Of a DNA stretch of 64,000 nt, positions 10,701 to 22,022 are shown piece by piece. The notes beneath the pieces are model-generated. The model was not told where the DNA came from and searched no databases. It was given only the letters and a program-made list of their open reading frames with translations. Made by a program: the position numbers and the translations under genes. The stretch's first letter is position 1. The number at the start of each line of letters is the position of its first letter. This stretch comes from Turbatrix aceti (taxonomy: Eukaryota; Nematoda; Chromadorea; Rhabditida; Panagrolaimidae), in contig OZ017767.1 of the NCBI GenBank assembly GCA_963969345.1, positions 2,108,001 to 2,172,000 of the forward strand, written 5' to 3'.

Positions 10701-11587
10701 CTAAGATCAAGCTTTTTATAGCACTTCGCACTTTATCGATTGCTCGCAAATGAACTTCGCTGCAGGAGTCCAAAGATAGAAAATATCGAATTTTGCTTTA
10801 GGCCTCCTGCCTTCCCTGTACTAAAATTTGAAAATTTCGTCTCAGTCCTGTCTTGGCACTACCCAAAGCTTCAATTTAAGCCGGCATTTGTGATTCTTTA
10901 TCTACAGGCCTTGACGGAGAGGGCAAATGAAATTTTGACTATCTTGACTACGTCGCGGGTGCACCCGTTGTACGATGATTCTGCCCAAATCATGCTTTGT
11001 TTTACTAAATCCGACCTGCTGATGCCAAAGAAACACAAAAAAAGTAGCTATCACAATCTGCAAGCGACCGAAGCGGATTTTTTTCCGCAGCAATGTGGGC
11101 AACTGCCGTTACATTTGACCTCCTTTTCAACAACCGCTATCGGCAGGAGTTCAGCGGCGGTTACTTCGGGTTCTGAAAAAAAACAATTTAGTCGTGCAAA
11201 ACTGAAAAAAAAATAAAAGTACCTGGTTCGATGATTATGATATCAGGTGAATCACCTGTGGTATTTGCTTCCGTTCGGTTGGGCGGCGAGTCCCGTGAAT
11301 TCGTCAAATCTAAAACTTGGGCATAGGGAATAGCAACTGGAGCAGCCACAACTAAAACACACACAAAAAACAGAAATTGTGGCCACAAACACAATTTACA
11401 AAGTTCTGGGAAAAAAATAAGCTATGACGTCAAAAACCGTCAAAACCTTACCTGGGATTCTCGGCGCTCCAGATGGGATCGGTGGGTTCGTTGCCGGTCG
11501 TTGCTCAGCCCGCGGTTCATCGTCATCGTCATTCAATCCCATTAAAAAAGCGACCGAAAAAGGCTTTCTTTTTCCGGGTCCCGCCAT
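6865..11587 (-). CDS. Large disordered protein with a ubiquitin-like-looking core; one exon split by a foldback element
   Basis: I do not recognise the family. Minus-strand exons: 11452-11587, 11223-11351, 11113-11172, 10222-10419, 10028-10129, the split exon 9772-9880 plus 8457-8794, then 8348-8377, 8092-8298, 7926-8033, 7556-7840, 7377-7508, 7119-7322, 6932-7018 and 6865-6878. Every intron is phase 1, and the joined frame is open for about 712 residues once the 8795-9765 insertion is set aside. Most of the protein is low-complexity: an acidic N-terminus with DDDDE, Ser/Thr-rich stretches, a run of 18 Pro, and a Gly/Arg-rich tail. The split exon encodes the one folded-looking part: MVTLHLYEFD, then TLIKTVKQELMPKNKRYVFV, DDEMTLRDVIGLCG, APVVVFF. 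Its strand-helix-strand pattern resembles a ubiquitin-like fold; this is inference. Exon 3 has a weak donor (GTAACGG), so that junction is the least sure. Confidence 0.6.
7739..7795. repeat. GGC/GCC trinucleotide tract encoding poly-Pro
   Basis: An almost pure GGC run on the plus strand, read as about 18 consecutive prolines in exon 7556-7840 of the minus-strand disordered-protein gene. Its length is likely to vary between individuals. Confidence 0.9.
8795..9765. mobile_element. Foldback (long inverted-repeat) element inserted in an exon
   Basis: Arms 8795-9181 and 9378-9765 are inverted copies about 387 bp long and almost identical: I count only a few differences, for example GGCGC versus GGCTC near 9076/9480. 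The loop (9182-9377) is unique. TGGTTA occurs immediately outside both ends (8789-8794 and 9766-9771), a likely 6-bp target duplication. The tips read ACAGTGGGAA and TTCCCACTGTG. Long open frames through the arms are mirror images of each other and resemble no known transposase, so the element looks non-autonomous. Inside each arm a small hairpin (TTCCCAAAA...TTTTGGGAA) is also present. Removing the element and one TGGTTA restores an open exon of 447 bp. Confidence 0.88.
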
Positions 11588-12229
11588 TGTACCCTAAAAA
11601 AATACGCTCTGAAGTGTTTTTTTAACCAGACACGCAAAAAAACACATGTATTTAAAAATATACGTGCATAATAAGCGAACAAAGAAGCCAACAATATAAC
11701 AGATCAGCGAGAAAAGAGAACAATGGAGCTAATGTGACAAAAAAAAGAAAAGAAGAGCCACAAAAAGAAAAAAATATGAGAAACACGAAAGACGGCAGTC
11801 GTTGTTGTCAAACCACCACAACATCATACTTGAAGAAAACCGTGAGATCATCGGGAATCATTTACTCATGCAAAATCAGGCACACACACACACAGAAACA
11901 GCAAAAAATAAAATGTATACCTATATTTTGTTATTTTTTGTTTCTCTACATCAACTTTTTCGCGTCGAAACCAATCGGGTACGTATATCTTTCGTTTTTT
12001 CGATCACTCGCGAATTCTCTGACATCAATCTATCAACACAGTGCAAAAATGTGCATGAAAAGGTCAGCCAGCAATTCGGCAGTTTTTTTTTTATGAATGC
12101 CCGGTCACGTCCTATCAGCGGTTTGTACCTTTTTTTCGTCTTTGCTTCGCTCGTATTTAAAATCATTATTTTATTTATTATGTATTTGCGATCATTTTTT
12201 GATACAAAACAAAAGAAAAATAATTTCTT
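11588..12229. other. Intergenic region
   Basis: AT-rich sequence between the start of the disordered-protein gene and the 3' end of protease homolog 2. Contains a short CA run near 11879-11893. The plus-strand frames here have no codon or family support. Confidence 0.5.
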
Positions 12230-13214
12230 CTACCACGGAACATTTTCGCACTCGGCCAAACCACCGGTAGTATCTTTAATGTAGTCGCAGTATGCTGGAA
12301 CCTTCGTGAAAAAATCTACAAAAGTCAAATAATTACTTTGATAAATATTTAGAAAAATCATTGACTCACCGATAATTTCCCTGTCGTCAGGATCGCCAAA
12401 CAAAACCTCTGATTCGGTGCCAGCCGCGCGAGACGCTACTCCAACTTGATAGACTTTACCGTTCGCAACCTTTATGAGTGGTCCCCCGCTGTCGCCTTGA
12501 TACGTCATTTTTCGCGCCCTTCCGCCAGTCATCATGGTGTCATCCATCTCAAAAATAGGCAGCTCAACTTTTCGAAGTTTGTAATCGTCTCTTAGCACGA
12601 CATTGCCACCGGCGAGGTGTTCATCGTGGAAACCGTAGCCCAGGGCGGTCAGAGTTTTGACGGATGGATCCACGTTGGCCCCCAACCTGACAGGTAGGAC
12701 GTCGAATTCTTCTTTATTGAGTTGGATGATGGCAATATCTCCTAGAGCATGGGGGAAAGTATCGAACGCTTTGTTGTAATCTGTTCGGTTGATGTTCGTA
12801 TAGACGTGGGTAGATCCATGAGTCATCATACGAATATTATCTTTGTTGACGTAACGACTGAAATTCAAATAACGTGAAAATTAAATTATATATCACATAA
12901 AAAACTGACTATTTAGGATCGGTTTCTTCAATATCACAGAAAAGACAGTGGGCAGCAGTCAGCACGTGCTTCTTCGAAATCACGCTACCGGAGCATTGAT
13001 TCTGTTTGACACGAATATAAGGACAGTACGTCGAAATTATGACCGCAAACGTGTGCTCACCTTTTGGAACCAGTTCACCGCCAATGATTCTAGACTGTCG
13101 GGAGAGTTCTTTGTCGTCAGATGGGTCGTCGGACGGACGATCAACAGCACCAAATATCGGCAGCGAGTTGGCAACAGCCAGGAAAAACAGTGGCAGAAAA
13201 AAATGAACATTCAT
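12230..13214 (-). CDS. S1 serine protease 2
   Basis: Exons 12910-13214, 12370-12857 and 12230-12315. A signal peptide (FFLPLFFLAVANSL) is followed by a propeptide ending SRQSR and the mature start IIGGELV. The triad is complete: His in LTAAHC, Asp in LGDIAII, Ser in YQGDSGGPLI. The position equivalent to 189 is Met and there is no Cys before the active-site loop, so cleavage after Arg/Lys is not expected; a preference for hydrophobic residues is possible. The last exon encodes FFTKVPAYCDYI and ends ENVPW. As in homolog 1, the intron ahead of the His57 exon is absent. The first donor is the non-standard GTCAGT, supported by matching phase. Probably a secreted gut or defence protease, by family only. 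Confidence 0.88.
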
Positions 13215-13534
13215 TTTCGTTTCGTTGCACCAAAAGACGAAACAGAAAAAAAAAAGTCAAAGGAACGAAGAATCGATTTACCGAAAAACAGCAATCAACC
13301 GTATTAGCATCAGGATGACCTTTTATTGCGGTTGAGAGCAGAATATGAGTTTCGATAGTTTGCGTGAGTTTTTTTCAATTTTTTAATTTTTGTAAAAAGT
13401 TTTATTTTTCCGATTTTTCAAATTTTTCCTGAACTAAAATTTTTTTTTTTCATTCAACAAATTCATACATATCAAATATTAAAAACCGATTCTAACAATA
13501 CAGACACATTTTCATCGACGAAACTAAAGTTGAG

Positions 13535-13875
13535 TTAGCCATGCGTTCTTCGTCCACGAATAACGATTGTATCCAAATTTAGAATATTGATCGCTCCAGG
13601 TTTGCCCCAACTGTGAAACACTTATGTTATTAGATTTTCAAAAAAAAAACAAGAAAAACTTACTTGCCAACGATAACAGGGGCGTCTCTGATGCCAAAGA
13701 CGTTGAAGGTAAACATGATTGACAGGACGAGGAAGATAAGAGCAGCCATCAGGATGCCGGAAGTTACGGCCATGGCAAGTTTTCGGGGAGCATTTTTGTC
13801 GGACAGAAGACTGTCGCCGTCGTCGTAGGAGTCGGTTGATGAGCTACTAACGTCCGATCTTTTGCTTTCCGTCAT
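13535..13875 (-). CDS. Small single-pass membrane protein
   Basis: Exons 13664-13875 and 13535-13610 join in phase 2 to 95 residues. The N-terminal 30 residues are rich in Ser and Asp (SSSSTDSYDDGDSLLSD), followed by a basic APRKLA segment and one strongly hydrophobic helix (AVTSGILMAALIFLVLSIMF). The remainder is short and ends with IVIRGRRTHG. The basic residues before the helix suggest the N-terminus faces the cytosol. I do not recognise a family. The gene sits head to head with the secreted-protein gene at 14327, with a 451-bp shared upstream region. Confidence 0.65.
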
Positions 13876-14326
13876 CTCGGGAGAAAGAAAGAATAACTAT
13901 TTGAAGATTTGAAAAATAAATATTGTACAAAAGGCAAGCGTAAGATAAAAAAATTTACATATTGTTGAAATTTTGCTGATCTCAAAGTTGCGTGATCTGA
14001 TCTAAGCTGGTTTACGATTGAATGAATGCAAAATTTTGAGTGTATTTGCGCTATTTTCAGAAATTTTCGTAGTTTTTGGTGCTTTTTTCAAAAAATGAAA
14101 GCTGATACACATGTTTGTATAAAATTAAGCGTACATTTTAACAAAAAAAAAACTTTTTAACTGAACATGCACTGAGATGATCTAGATATCTGTGAGACGA
14201 TCTGAGCTGATTTTTGAGCCTTCGGTTCTAACCAAAAAACGTTTCTATGTATGCAAAAAGCCCATCAAAAATTTGCAACGCTTTCTCCATGAAGAATGGC
14301 CAATCACAGGGAAATCAGTCGAAAAG
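13876..14326. other. Divergent intergenic region
   Basis: Shared upstream DNA of the small membrane protein (minus) and the large secreted protein (plus). GATCTGA-type words recur at 13979, 13995 and 14199. No other gene is seen. Confidence 0.45.
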
Positions 14327-16403
14327 ATGCGGGGCGTCACGTGGTTGTGTGCGGCTTTGGCCTTCGTCGGTGTCCATGGCTTGTTCATGGACATGTACGG
14401 TCAACTCTTCCAGATAGAGCTGCTTGACGACTGCAGCTTCTACGTCTACGACCGTGTCATCAATAGCAGAGACTCTGAATGGTGCAAGCAGCCCAAATCG
14501 TCGCATTTTCCGATCAAATATAGCGTGGGTGGTTTTTCCAATGAAATATTTACATATTTTTATATCATCCGTTTTGCAGAAACGCAGCGGCAATGGAACA
14601 ATTTTTATAGGCATCTGGGCAATTTATGCCGACAAAAACAACGTCGTGCATGCCTACAATTACCACACTGACGAACCAGTGACTGAATCAAGAGGCGAGG
14701 AATTGATTCCCCAACAATTCTATGAAAGTGATGTCGGAAACCATACATTTTTGAATGGGTCAGTTCCGCCTAGCAAAGAAACCGTTGGAGGGCGGTACGA
14801 GATGATTAATTTTGATACTGTTAACCGATTGTACACGATAAGATATTTGGCATGCAAATACCCTCATCCTCCGAGCGATCTCTGTCGGATTGTGAATTAT
14901 ACGGTGGGCAATAAATTTGTCAGTGTTCAACCGGTGAGTTTTAGACAAATACAACATCATTGTTTTTTTCATCAATTAATTGTTTTAGTGCCAAAAAGTG
15001 AGGACCTGTGATCCGCACACTCTGATAAACACCGCATATTCTATCAACAAACACGACTTTAATGTCAAAGTTGTAGATGTGCCGGGAAATACGACACTTC
15101 GAAAGGCTTATGTCAACAAGCGGTCGTATGATCTGAGTCCGCTTTCAATGTCAATCAGCACTGCCATGATGGATCCCACTGTTTTTCCAAACTTTACGAA
15201 ATCATGTATGTTTTTTTTTTGCCGATTGTTGACAAAAAACTTTGACTTGCAGTTCCCATTGACACTTTTACAACGAAAATCGAGATGACAGAACCGGCGC
15301 AATATAACGCGGTGAAACTGCAAAACGGTACGTTTTCGGTCGTCGGCGAGAATCAGATGATCGAATACAAATACATTCTACCGCCGGAAAATCGTGAGTT
15401 TTTTTTGCCTTTTCGGCAGGTATTTAACAGGTTGATCTGCTTCAGACGACGACCGTCCATTCTTTTACTACAACAAGGACACCGGTCAGTACACGCCGTT
15501 TTTCTTGACCTACCAGACGACGGGAAAAGGTCTCAGCTTTACCCTCCGATTTCTTGCCGATGGCGAATTCAAAACAGTTTTAAAAGATGTCATGTATATT
15601 GCCAAATGCAGGTTTAACAATTTTCAAGGCATCATCGCAGCGGCCCCCCGGGTTGTCAGCCGGACGTCTGAAATGTTTCAAATCGAAAGTAAGTTTTCCT
15701 TTTTGTTGTTTTTTACCGAATTTTATGATTATCTTTTTTAGTCTTCTTTTTCATCAACAACAAAGCCTTCAAGTACTGTATTCTCGACGTGAAATACTAC
15801 TTCAAAACCAAGAATCACACCCTCGATGCCCCGGAAAGTTCGGATATCAATAGCTACGTTCACGCGCAGACGCGCTCCACAAAGGCCGCCAACTGCGTAT
15901 TCGGAGAAAACAAACGCAAGCGACTGAATGGCTTTGCGTTTACCAAGAGTACAGGCGTGGGCCAGCTCTTCAGTCTGGACAACACAGTTTCCAGCCCCCT
16001 CTTTCCCTGCCCAGGCTGCGACGAGACGACAGACATCCTTTGCGACGTCAATCCAGCATCAGCGGTAACATACGACGCGGCGTACTACCTGCTGACCGTA
16101 AAAGGCAACAAGACCCAGGTCATCTACATCGGCGTTAAAAAGAAAGGCTATCAGAAGTTTATCGAGTACCGAATCGACGAAGTGGACGGCCATGTGTACT
16201 TTCTTCAGCAGGTTTCCCTATTGATCGAAGCAAGGGATATCTATGATGCACTGCATGAGGGAAATCTGTACACCAGCAAAGAGGACTCGATTCCTGAAGA
16301 ACAGAACAAACCGGCAGAACAACAAGCCAGCTTCGCCTCGCTGAACCGCGTTTCGGTGATCTTTCTCGTTGCTCTCGTTACAATCCACTTATTTGACTTC
16401 TGA
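14327..16403 (+). CDS. Large secreted or GPI-anchored protein of unknown function
   Basis: Six exons, 14327-14524, 14580-14933, 14989-15205, 15253-15393, 15446-15688 and 15742-16403, join with consistent phases to 604 residues. The start codon is followed by a clear signal peptide (GVTWLCAALAFVGVHG). The ectodomain has many NxS/NxT glycosylation sites (for example NHTFLNGS) and scattered Cys residues. The C-terminus is a hydrophobic tail (VSVIFLVALVTIHLFDF) after a Ser/Ala-rich stretch, with no basic cytosolic segment, which suggests GPI anchoring over a transmembrane protein. No catalytic motif is evident and I do not recognise the family. It lies between protease genes but on the opposite strand. 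Confidence 0.8.
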
Positions 16404-16753
16404 TTCTGTTTGAGTTGGCTCCGTTGATTTGATTAAATAAAAAAAGCTGATTTGATAAATGTGGATAAGATTTGGATACTAAAAAAACTTTTCAAAAAAA
16501 CTAAGTTGGCTTCAGGATTTTTTTTCCACGATCGGATCATCCGAATTTTTGGATGACGGATGAAGTTCGACAAAAATTGGTACGAACAAAAATTTGAGTT
16601 TCTAAAACGCTCAATTACCTCCGATTTTCGTTGCAAAAGCACCTGAAACAGGAAAATTGAAAGTGAGTCACACAAACTTGGATAGTTCGAATCGGATCAT
16701 CCGATAGAATTTACACATTGCCATCGATGCACAATAAATATTTTTTTCGTTGT
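16404..16753. other. Convergent 3' intergenic region with a repeated palindrome
   Basis: Between the ends of the secreted protein gene (plus) and protease homolog 3 (minus). TCGGATCATCCG occurs at about 16534 and 16691; it is an odd-centre palindrome. No gene is seen. Confidence 0.55.
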
Positions 16754-17913
16754 CTACCACAAATAAGAACAAAAGCATAACAACAAAACATGAACGTGAC
16801 AAAAGAATGCTTCAAAAAACCGACAAGCGTGGCACTTGACTACTTCGGTTGATGTGGGTAGAGTCGTCTGTATCACAATTTGCGGAGCACTGCTTGGTGT
16901 TGTTTTCGGTAACCACGAAACTTCCTCGCACTTGGCCAAACCATTAGTTTCATAGCTAATGAAATCGCAGTAAGCAGGGGTCTTTACGAGCAAACCTGCA
17001 AAATAGTAAAAAAAAATTAATTTTGGTCAAAAGCCACGTGGATTGTAAATTTACTTTTAACCCAGGTGTTGTTGGGTGATAAGACCTCTGTAGCATTGCC
17101 GATTCCTGCGGAAACCAATCCAAATTGGTACATTTCACCGTTGATTTCCTTGACGAGTGGACCACCACTGTCGCCGGTAAATGTGCCCTTGAGCGGTCCT
17201 CCGCCTGACATGCCTTTTGATTTGATATCAAAAATACGTAATTCAGCTGCCCGAAGTTTTCCATCCATTTCTAGTCGAGGATTGTCACTTGTGTTCTGCG
17301 CTTCGTGCATACCGTAACCCAGGGTGATCAAACTCTTGATTGCAGCTTCGTTTAAATCGGTTGCCAATTTGATTGGTTTGACATCAAATTCTTGTCCGGA
17401 GATAAGTTCGATAATAGCAATGTCATTGGCCATTGTTGAATAATTGAATGATTTGTGAAGGATTACAGCGTAGGTATCGTTGTCGTTACTTTTTCGGGAA
17501 ACACTGCGGGTTACCACTAAAGGCTTGGCAAAATGCCTAAATCCCAAAAAGCTATATTTATAACTTTTCAGCAAAATAAAAAACTTACATTTTATTATCC
17601 ATACCAATGACATAAAAACAATGTGCTGCAGTTAGAATGTGTTTTTTCGAAATTATACTTCCGGTACAAACGTTCTGCAAAATAATTTTGAAATCTAAAA
17701 AAATCGGTGGAGACAAAGTTAACTTACACAATCGTCAACCAAGCAGGGGTAAATAGCTGCAACAAATTTGTAATCGTGTTCAGCAACCAATTCACCGCCT
17801 ATGATTCTGCCAGGCCGAAGGAGTTCCTCGTTGTCAGAGGGGTCGATGACGGTAACTGGCAGTGCGGTGACGAGAGCAAAGCAAAACAACAACAAACAGA
17901 ATTTTGTATTCAT
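16754..17913 (-). CDS. S1 serine protease 3 with hydrophobic C-terminal tail
   Basis: Exons 17728-17913, 17589-17674, 17055-17536 and 16754-16995 join to 331 residues. Signal peptide FCLLLFCFALVTAL, then an acidic propeptide ending LRPGR and mature start IIGGELV. Triad complete: LTAAHC, ANDIAIIEL, FTGDSGGPLV. Residue 189 is Gly by alignment. Unlike homologs 2 and 4, the last exon continues past the usual end with a Thr/Ser/Pro-rich linker and a Cys-rich hydrophobic tail (VHVLLLCFCSYLW), so the enzyme may be tethered to a membrane or to a lipid anchor. This is the first of several copies on the same strand with the same four-exon plan. Confidence 0.88.
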
Positions 17914-18120
17914 TTTTGTGATCGTGATCGATGCACGCGATAAATGAATGACAAAAGTGATTTCAAATACTAAATTTTTACATTTTTGATCGTATTTAAA
18001 TTTTTTTTATTCGTTTTTTCTGGATATTCTTTGAATTATCAGTTTTCTCGGGTGCTTTATTGCGTCTTTTCTACGATATTGTGTCCGTATTTTATTTTTC
18101 CATCAACACATAAATATTTA

Positions 18121-19139
18121 CTATGGCACTATTTCGCATTCAGTCAAGCCTTGAGTAAACGTTTTTACGAAATCACAGTAAGCTGGAGTTTTCATGTACA
18201 AATCTAAAAAACATCGAATAACCGTGATCTAAACGCCAAGCGTATTATATTATATTACCTATGATCCTTCTGTTGTCGGGATCATCGGATAAAACTTGTG
18301 TGTCATTGCCGAGATTTGCAGAAGACAATCCAAATTGATAAATGCTACCATTGACGTATTTGACAAGCGGGCCGCCACTGTCTCCCCGGTACATCATCTG
18401 TCTCGCTCTTCCACCAAACATGGCATTCGACGTGATCCGAAAAAGGGGTACATCGACTACGCGAAGTTGTGTATCATTTCGCAGAACAAGAGTGCCGTTG
18501 TCGAGGCGTTCTTCGTGTTGACCGTAGCCCAGTGCCGTCAAGTTCTGAATTTCCGGGGCATGAATGCCGGCGGCTAACTTAACCGGTAAAACGTCAAATT
18601 CTTTTCCTGGAATAAGCTCGACAATGGCAACGTCGTTTTTTGGAAACGGGAAAAACTGGACCGATCTGTGAGGTAACAGTTTGTTGACTGCGTCGTACAA
18701 TGCAGAACCACGAGTCCTGATTTCAATTTTCTCAATGAGGTGCCTAAATTTCGAATAACAATTTTTTGCAGAGAAAAAACAACTCACAAAGTGTACGCCC
18801 CCGTTTTTTTATCCGGATCAACGCACGTGACGCAGTGCGCCGCAGTCAGAACGTGTTTCTTTGAAATTACACTACCGGTGCAAGTGTACTGTAAAAAAAT
18901 TGCGGTCAATAAAATTTGATATTCAGATCACTTGCCCTAACCGAATTACAGTAAACATAAATTAGAACGACGAATTTGTAAGCATCATCGGGGACTACTT
19001 TACCGCCAATGATTCTGGCAGGTCGAAACAGCTCCTCGTTGTCGTCCAAAGGGTCGGGAGAGATAACAGTCGCGGTTGCCGGCAGTGAGATGACAAAAGC
19101 AAAACAAAATATTAGCAACAGAAGAAAATAAACATCCAT
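18121..19139 (-). CDS. S1 serine protease 4
   Basis: Exons 18942-19139, 18788-18888, 18259-18743 and 18121-18203. Signal peptide LLLLIFCFAFVISL, propeptide ending FRPAR, mature start IIGGKVV. Complete triad: LTAAHC, KNDVAIVEL, YRGDSGGPLV, with Met at the 189 position. The last exon gives LYMKTPAYCDFV and ends at EIVP, two residues shorter than the usual PW ending. The exon plan and phases (0, 2, 1) match homologs 3 and 5-7, which supports recent tandem duplication. The first donor is GTTAGG, chosen because it alone preserves frame. Confidence 0.88.
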
Positions 19140-19453
19140 GCTCGTTGCGACTAAACGTAAAGACGGAATGAAGAAGGTGAAAAGGAAGGAACAAGAAATC
19201 GTTTTGTAAATTACGTTTGCATTCTGTTTTGCCGAAAGCTAGTTACTGGTAACTCTTGCGTGCACGTCGTCATAAATTGTGCACTTCGTATTTGTCATTA
19301 TCAAAATTCTGTTTCAGGTTGGTATACATTTTGAACAAAAACATCTAAGAAATAAAGTTTTTTTATAAACAATTTTTGATTTTTGTAAAATAACCGCCAG
19401 AAAAACAACAAAAAATAAAAAAAATTATGATTGAAAATAACTTTTTTTTTCAG
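19140..19453. other. Intergenic region
   Basis: AT-rich DNA upstream of protease 4 (minus) and of the plus-strand gene at 19454. No gene is seen. A first exon of the plus-strand gene could lie here but I could not place it. Confidence 0.4.
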
Positions 19454-20440
19454 AAATCTATAACACTTGTACCGATAAAACCCGTATACAGTCGAGCGAT
19501 CCGGGGACACGGCAGACACTGAACGGCAGCCAGGTGGTGAGTCGGAGTCAGCGACGATTCATTTGATCAGTTGCTCGCCCTGTTTGTGTTGAGATCACGC
19601 CAAATGGTCTCGACGCGAAACTTGGTCAATGCTTTCTTTCCCCACTCGCGCAGACAAGTCGTCGTGCACGAGTCCCCTGGTGATCAGTCGGGAAATGAGT
19701 GACTGTCCGACCGGTGAGCTATCAGCCCTAAATGACCACGGGTTATAAAATCTGTGGGTACAACAGTTTGTCTTCTACACCAATGAAGATGCCGAAGCAC
19801 TGGAGGAGGAGGGCCCCATCGAGCCGTTCTTCCCGGCAGCCTCGACGTCCTCTGCTCAGGCGCCAGCAGAACCGGCCCAAGAAGGTAAGCTAAAATAGCT
19901 ACAAACGCTAGATCCTAAATTTATTTACTTTTTAGATGACAGTGATTGGTCAGGAGGTTATGACAACCTCACTGACATCATTGGGCCGGTGGCCACAACA
20001 CCGCTGGAGAAACCGCTGACCTGGGCGGTCATGTTTCATGCTCCCCGGGCCCGCCACGCCGTGTCCCCCCTGCTCGGCGAAGAAACAATGGGACACGAAA
20101 GACGCCGGACCTCAGTACAAAGGTCGCGTACCGTCTTCCTGGGCCCCCAGGAAGCCGCGCAAGTCTCAAATGTCCACGGAAAGGACCCCGAAGCCGAGAA
20201 GCCCGCTGAATCCAACGAAATGAACTCGGACGCCAAAGTCCACACGCCGACCAGACACTTTTCTGAGTCGGACGTGGTGATCGTACCGGAGATAAACGTC
20301 AACGGTTGCGTCATCGGTGAGTGAAACAGAAAAACAAAATTATCAGTTATAACGAAAAATGTTTTTTAGACCCGGAACTCGAAGACGTTTTCCGTATTGA
20401 ACCGAGCGTCGATCAGGCGGTTTGGTACGAATACCTGTAA
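19454..20440 (+). CDS. Acidic unknown protein, 5' end not resolved
   Basis: Exons 19454-19536 (weak), 19767-19884, 19936-20316 and 20370-20440 join in frame and end at TAA. The second exon is acidic (FYTNEDAEALEEEGP), the third contains SDWSGGYDNLTDII and a Ser/Arg-rich segment, and the last ends VDQAVWYEYL. No start codon was found. The FY-plus-acidic pattern and GC-rich exons recall the family Z gene at 28259, whose end reads FIFYAQEPEV, but similarity is too weak to claim homology. It is on the strand opposite to the flanking protease genes. I do not recognise a function. Confidence 0.5.
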
Positions 20441-20695
20441 CCGCCGGTTCCGCAGCACCCAGAACCAAGTAAGTGTCTAATATGTTCAATGCAACAAATG
20501 TTCAATGATCATTTTTCAGAATTACGGTAGATGTGAAGTGCGAACTAGCTAACCCTGTACTACCTCAGCTACCATAACCTACGCAATGTACCACCAGCGA
20601 CTCAAATCTTTGTTTCGTAATGTTTTTTGCTACTGATGTTGCGGAATTACATAAATTGATTTTTCATTTTTTTCGAAATGACAGAACCAGGGCAT

Positions 20696-21862
20696 TTAAA
20701 TTACGTAATAAAAAAACAAGCACAAAAAATAAAAAAAATAGCTGTAGTGCCGAATTGACGGCGTACTACCCGTGATGGAGACTTGAGTTGTCGTGGATGG
20801 AGATCTTTGAGTTGTCGTGATAAGCGATGTTTGTGTTGTCGATATTTGTGTTGTCTGCGAAATCTCCAAGCACTTGGCCAAGCCTTTGGTAATATTTTTA
20901 ATAAAGTCGCAGTATGCTGGGATCTTCATGTACAAATCTGCAAAAAACCAATCCACCAAAAAACTAAAATAAAATCTTACTAATAATTCTTCTGTTTTCC
21001 GGATCATCAGATACAACTTCTGTATCGTTGCCCCAATACCCCGAGCATATACCAAATTGATACATCTCGCCGCCAATGGACTTGACCAGCGGTCCGCCGC
21101 TGTCTCCACGAATCATCATTTTGTGCGCTCTTCCACCCATAATTTCTTCTTCCGATATCTGGAAAATAGGTACCTCAACTACACGCAGGTGTGGATCCAA
21201 AGTTAGTTGAAGAGTTCCATTGAGACCGAGTTCTTCGTGAAAGCCGTAGCCAAGAGCTGTTAGACTCTGAGTATCGTTTTCTATGTTGGCTGGCAACTTG
21301 ATTGGTTCGACGTCAAAATCTTCACCCGCGGTGAGTTCGAGGACAGCGACGTCGTTTACAAGGTGCTCAGGTACAATTCCTGGGTGAAGATGAATCTGGT
21401 ACGTTTCATTTTCTGAATTATTTCGAGTAGAGCTCCGCGTTAGGATTTTGAATGTCTTTACGAGATTTCTAAATTCGGTTAAAAAAAATTGTCTGCAACA
21501 AAAAAGAACTCACATCGTTGTGACGTTATAAGAACACATGACACAATGTCCGGCTGTCAGCAAGTGTTTTTTTGAAATGATACTACCTGTACAGGTGTAC
21601 TGTAAAAAAATTTAATCAACAAAAAATTCCCATCGGACAACTAAATATTTATACTTACCCAATCATCATCGCAGAGTTTGTCAATTTCAACAACAAATGG
21701 GTATTCGCCGTCGGAGACCAGTTCACCGCCTATGATCCTGCCCGATCGAGAAAGCTCCTCCTCCGCGTCAGCGTCATCGTCAAAAGGGCCGGTGCCGGTG
21801 GTCACAGCCGGCGATGTAACGAGAACGAAACAAAACAACGATAAAAAATATTGAGCATTCAT
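20696..21862 (-). CDS. S1 serine protease 5 with Thr-rich, hydrophobic tail
   Basis: Exons 21659-21862, 21514-21599, 20981-21468 and 20696-20937. The in-frame ATG at 21862 precedes a signal peptide (FLSLFCFVLVTS); an upstream in-frame extension is not hydrophobic and was not used. Propeptide ends SRSGR, mature start IIGGELV. Triad: LTAGHC (Gly instead of the usual Ala before His), NDVAVLEL, IRGDSGGPLV; Met at 189. The last exon extends beyond the catalytic domain into a Thr/Ser-rich stretch with repeated TTQ-S-TT units and a Phe/Tyr-rich hydrophobic end (YFFYFLCLFFYYVI), as in homolog 3. It may therefore be membrane-anchored through a probably O-glycosylated stalk. Confidence 0.87.
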
Positions 21863-22022
21863 TTTTGACGTGCTGGTGCGCAAGACTGAATTTTTACGAT
21901 AGTTTTTGTTGTATGTATTGAAATTTTTTGCCATTTTTTTTCATTTTCTCGCACGTTTTTTTTGCGTAAACAAAGCAAACCGAAATTTATTTATTTTTTC
22001 TCCAACACATAAGCTCAACTGT

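Noticed and set aside
10740..11216. 158-codon plus-strand frame
   Set aside because: It lies over an intron and a small exon of the minus-strand gene, has no ATG context or domain, and contains the antisense of the intron ends.
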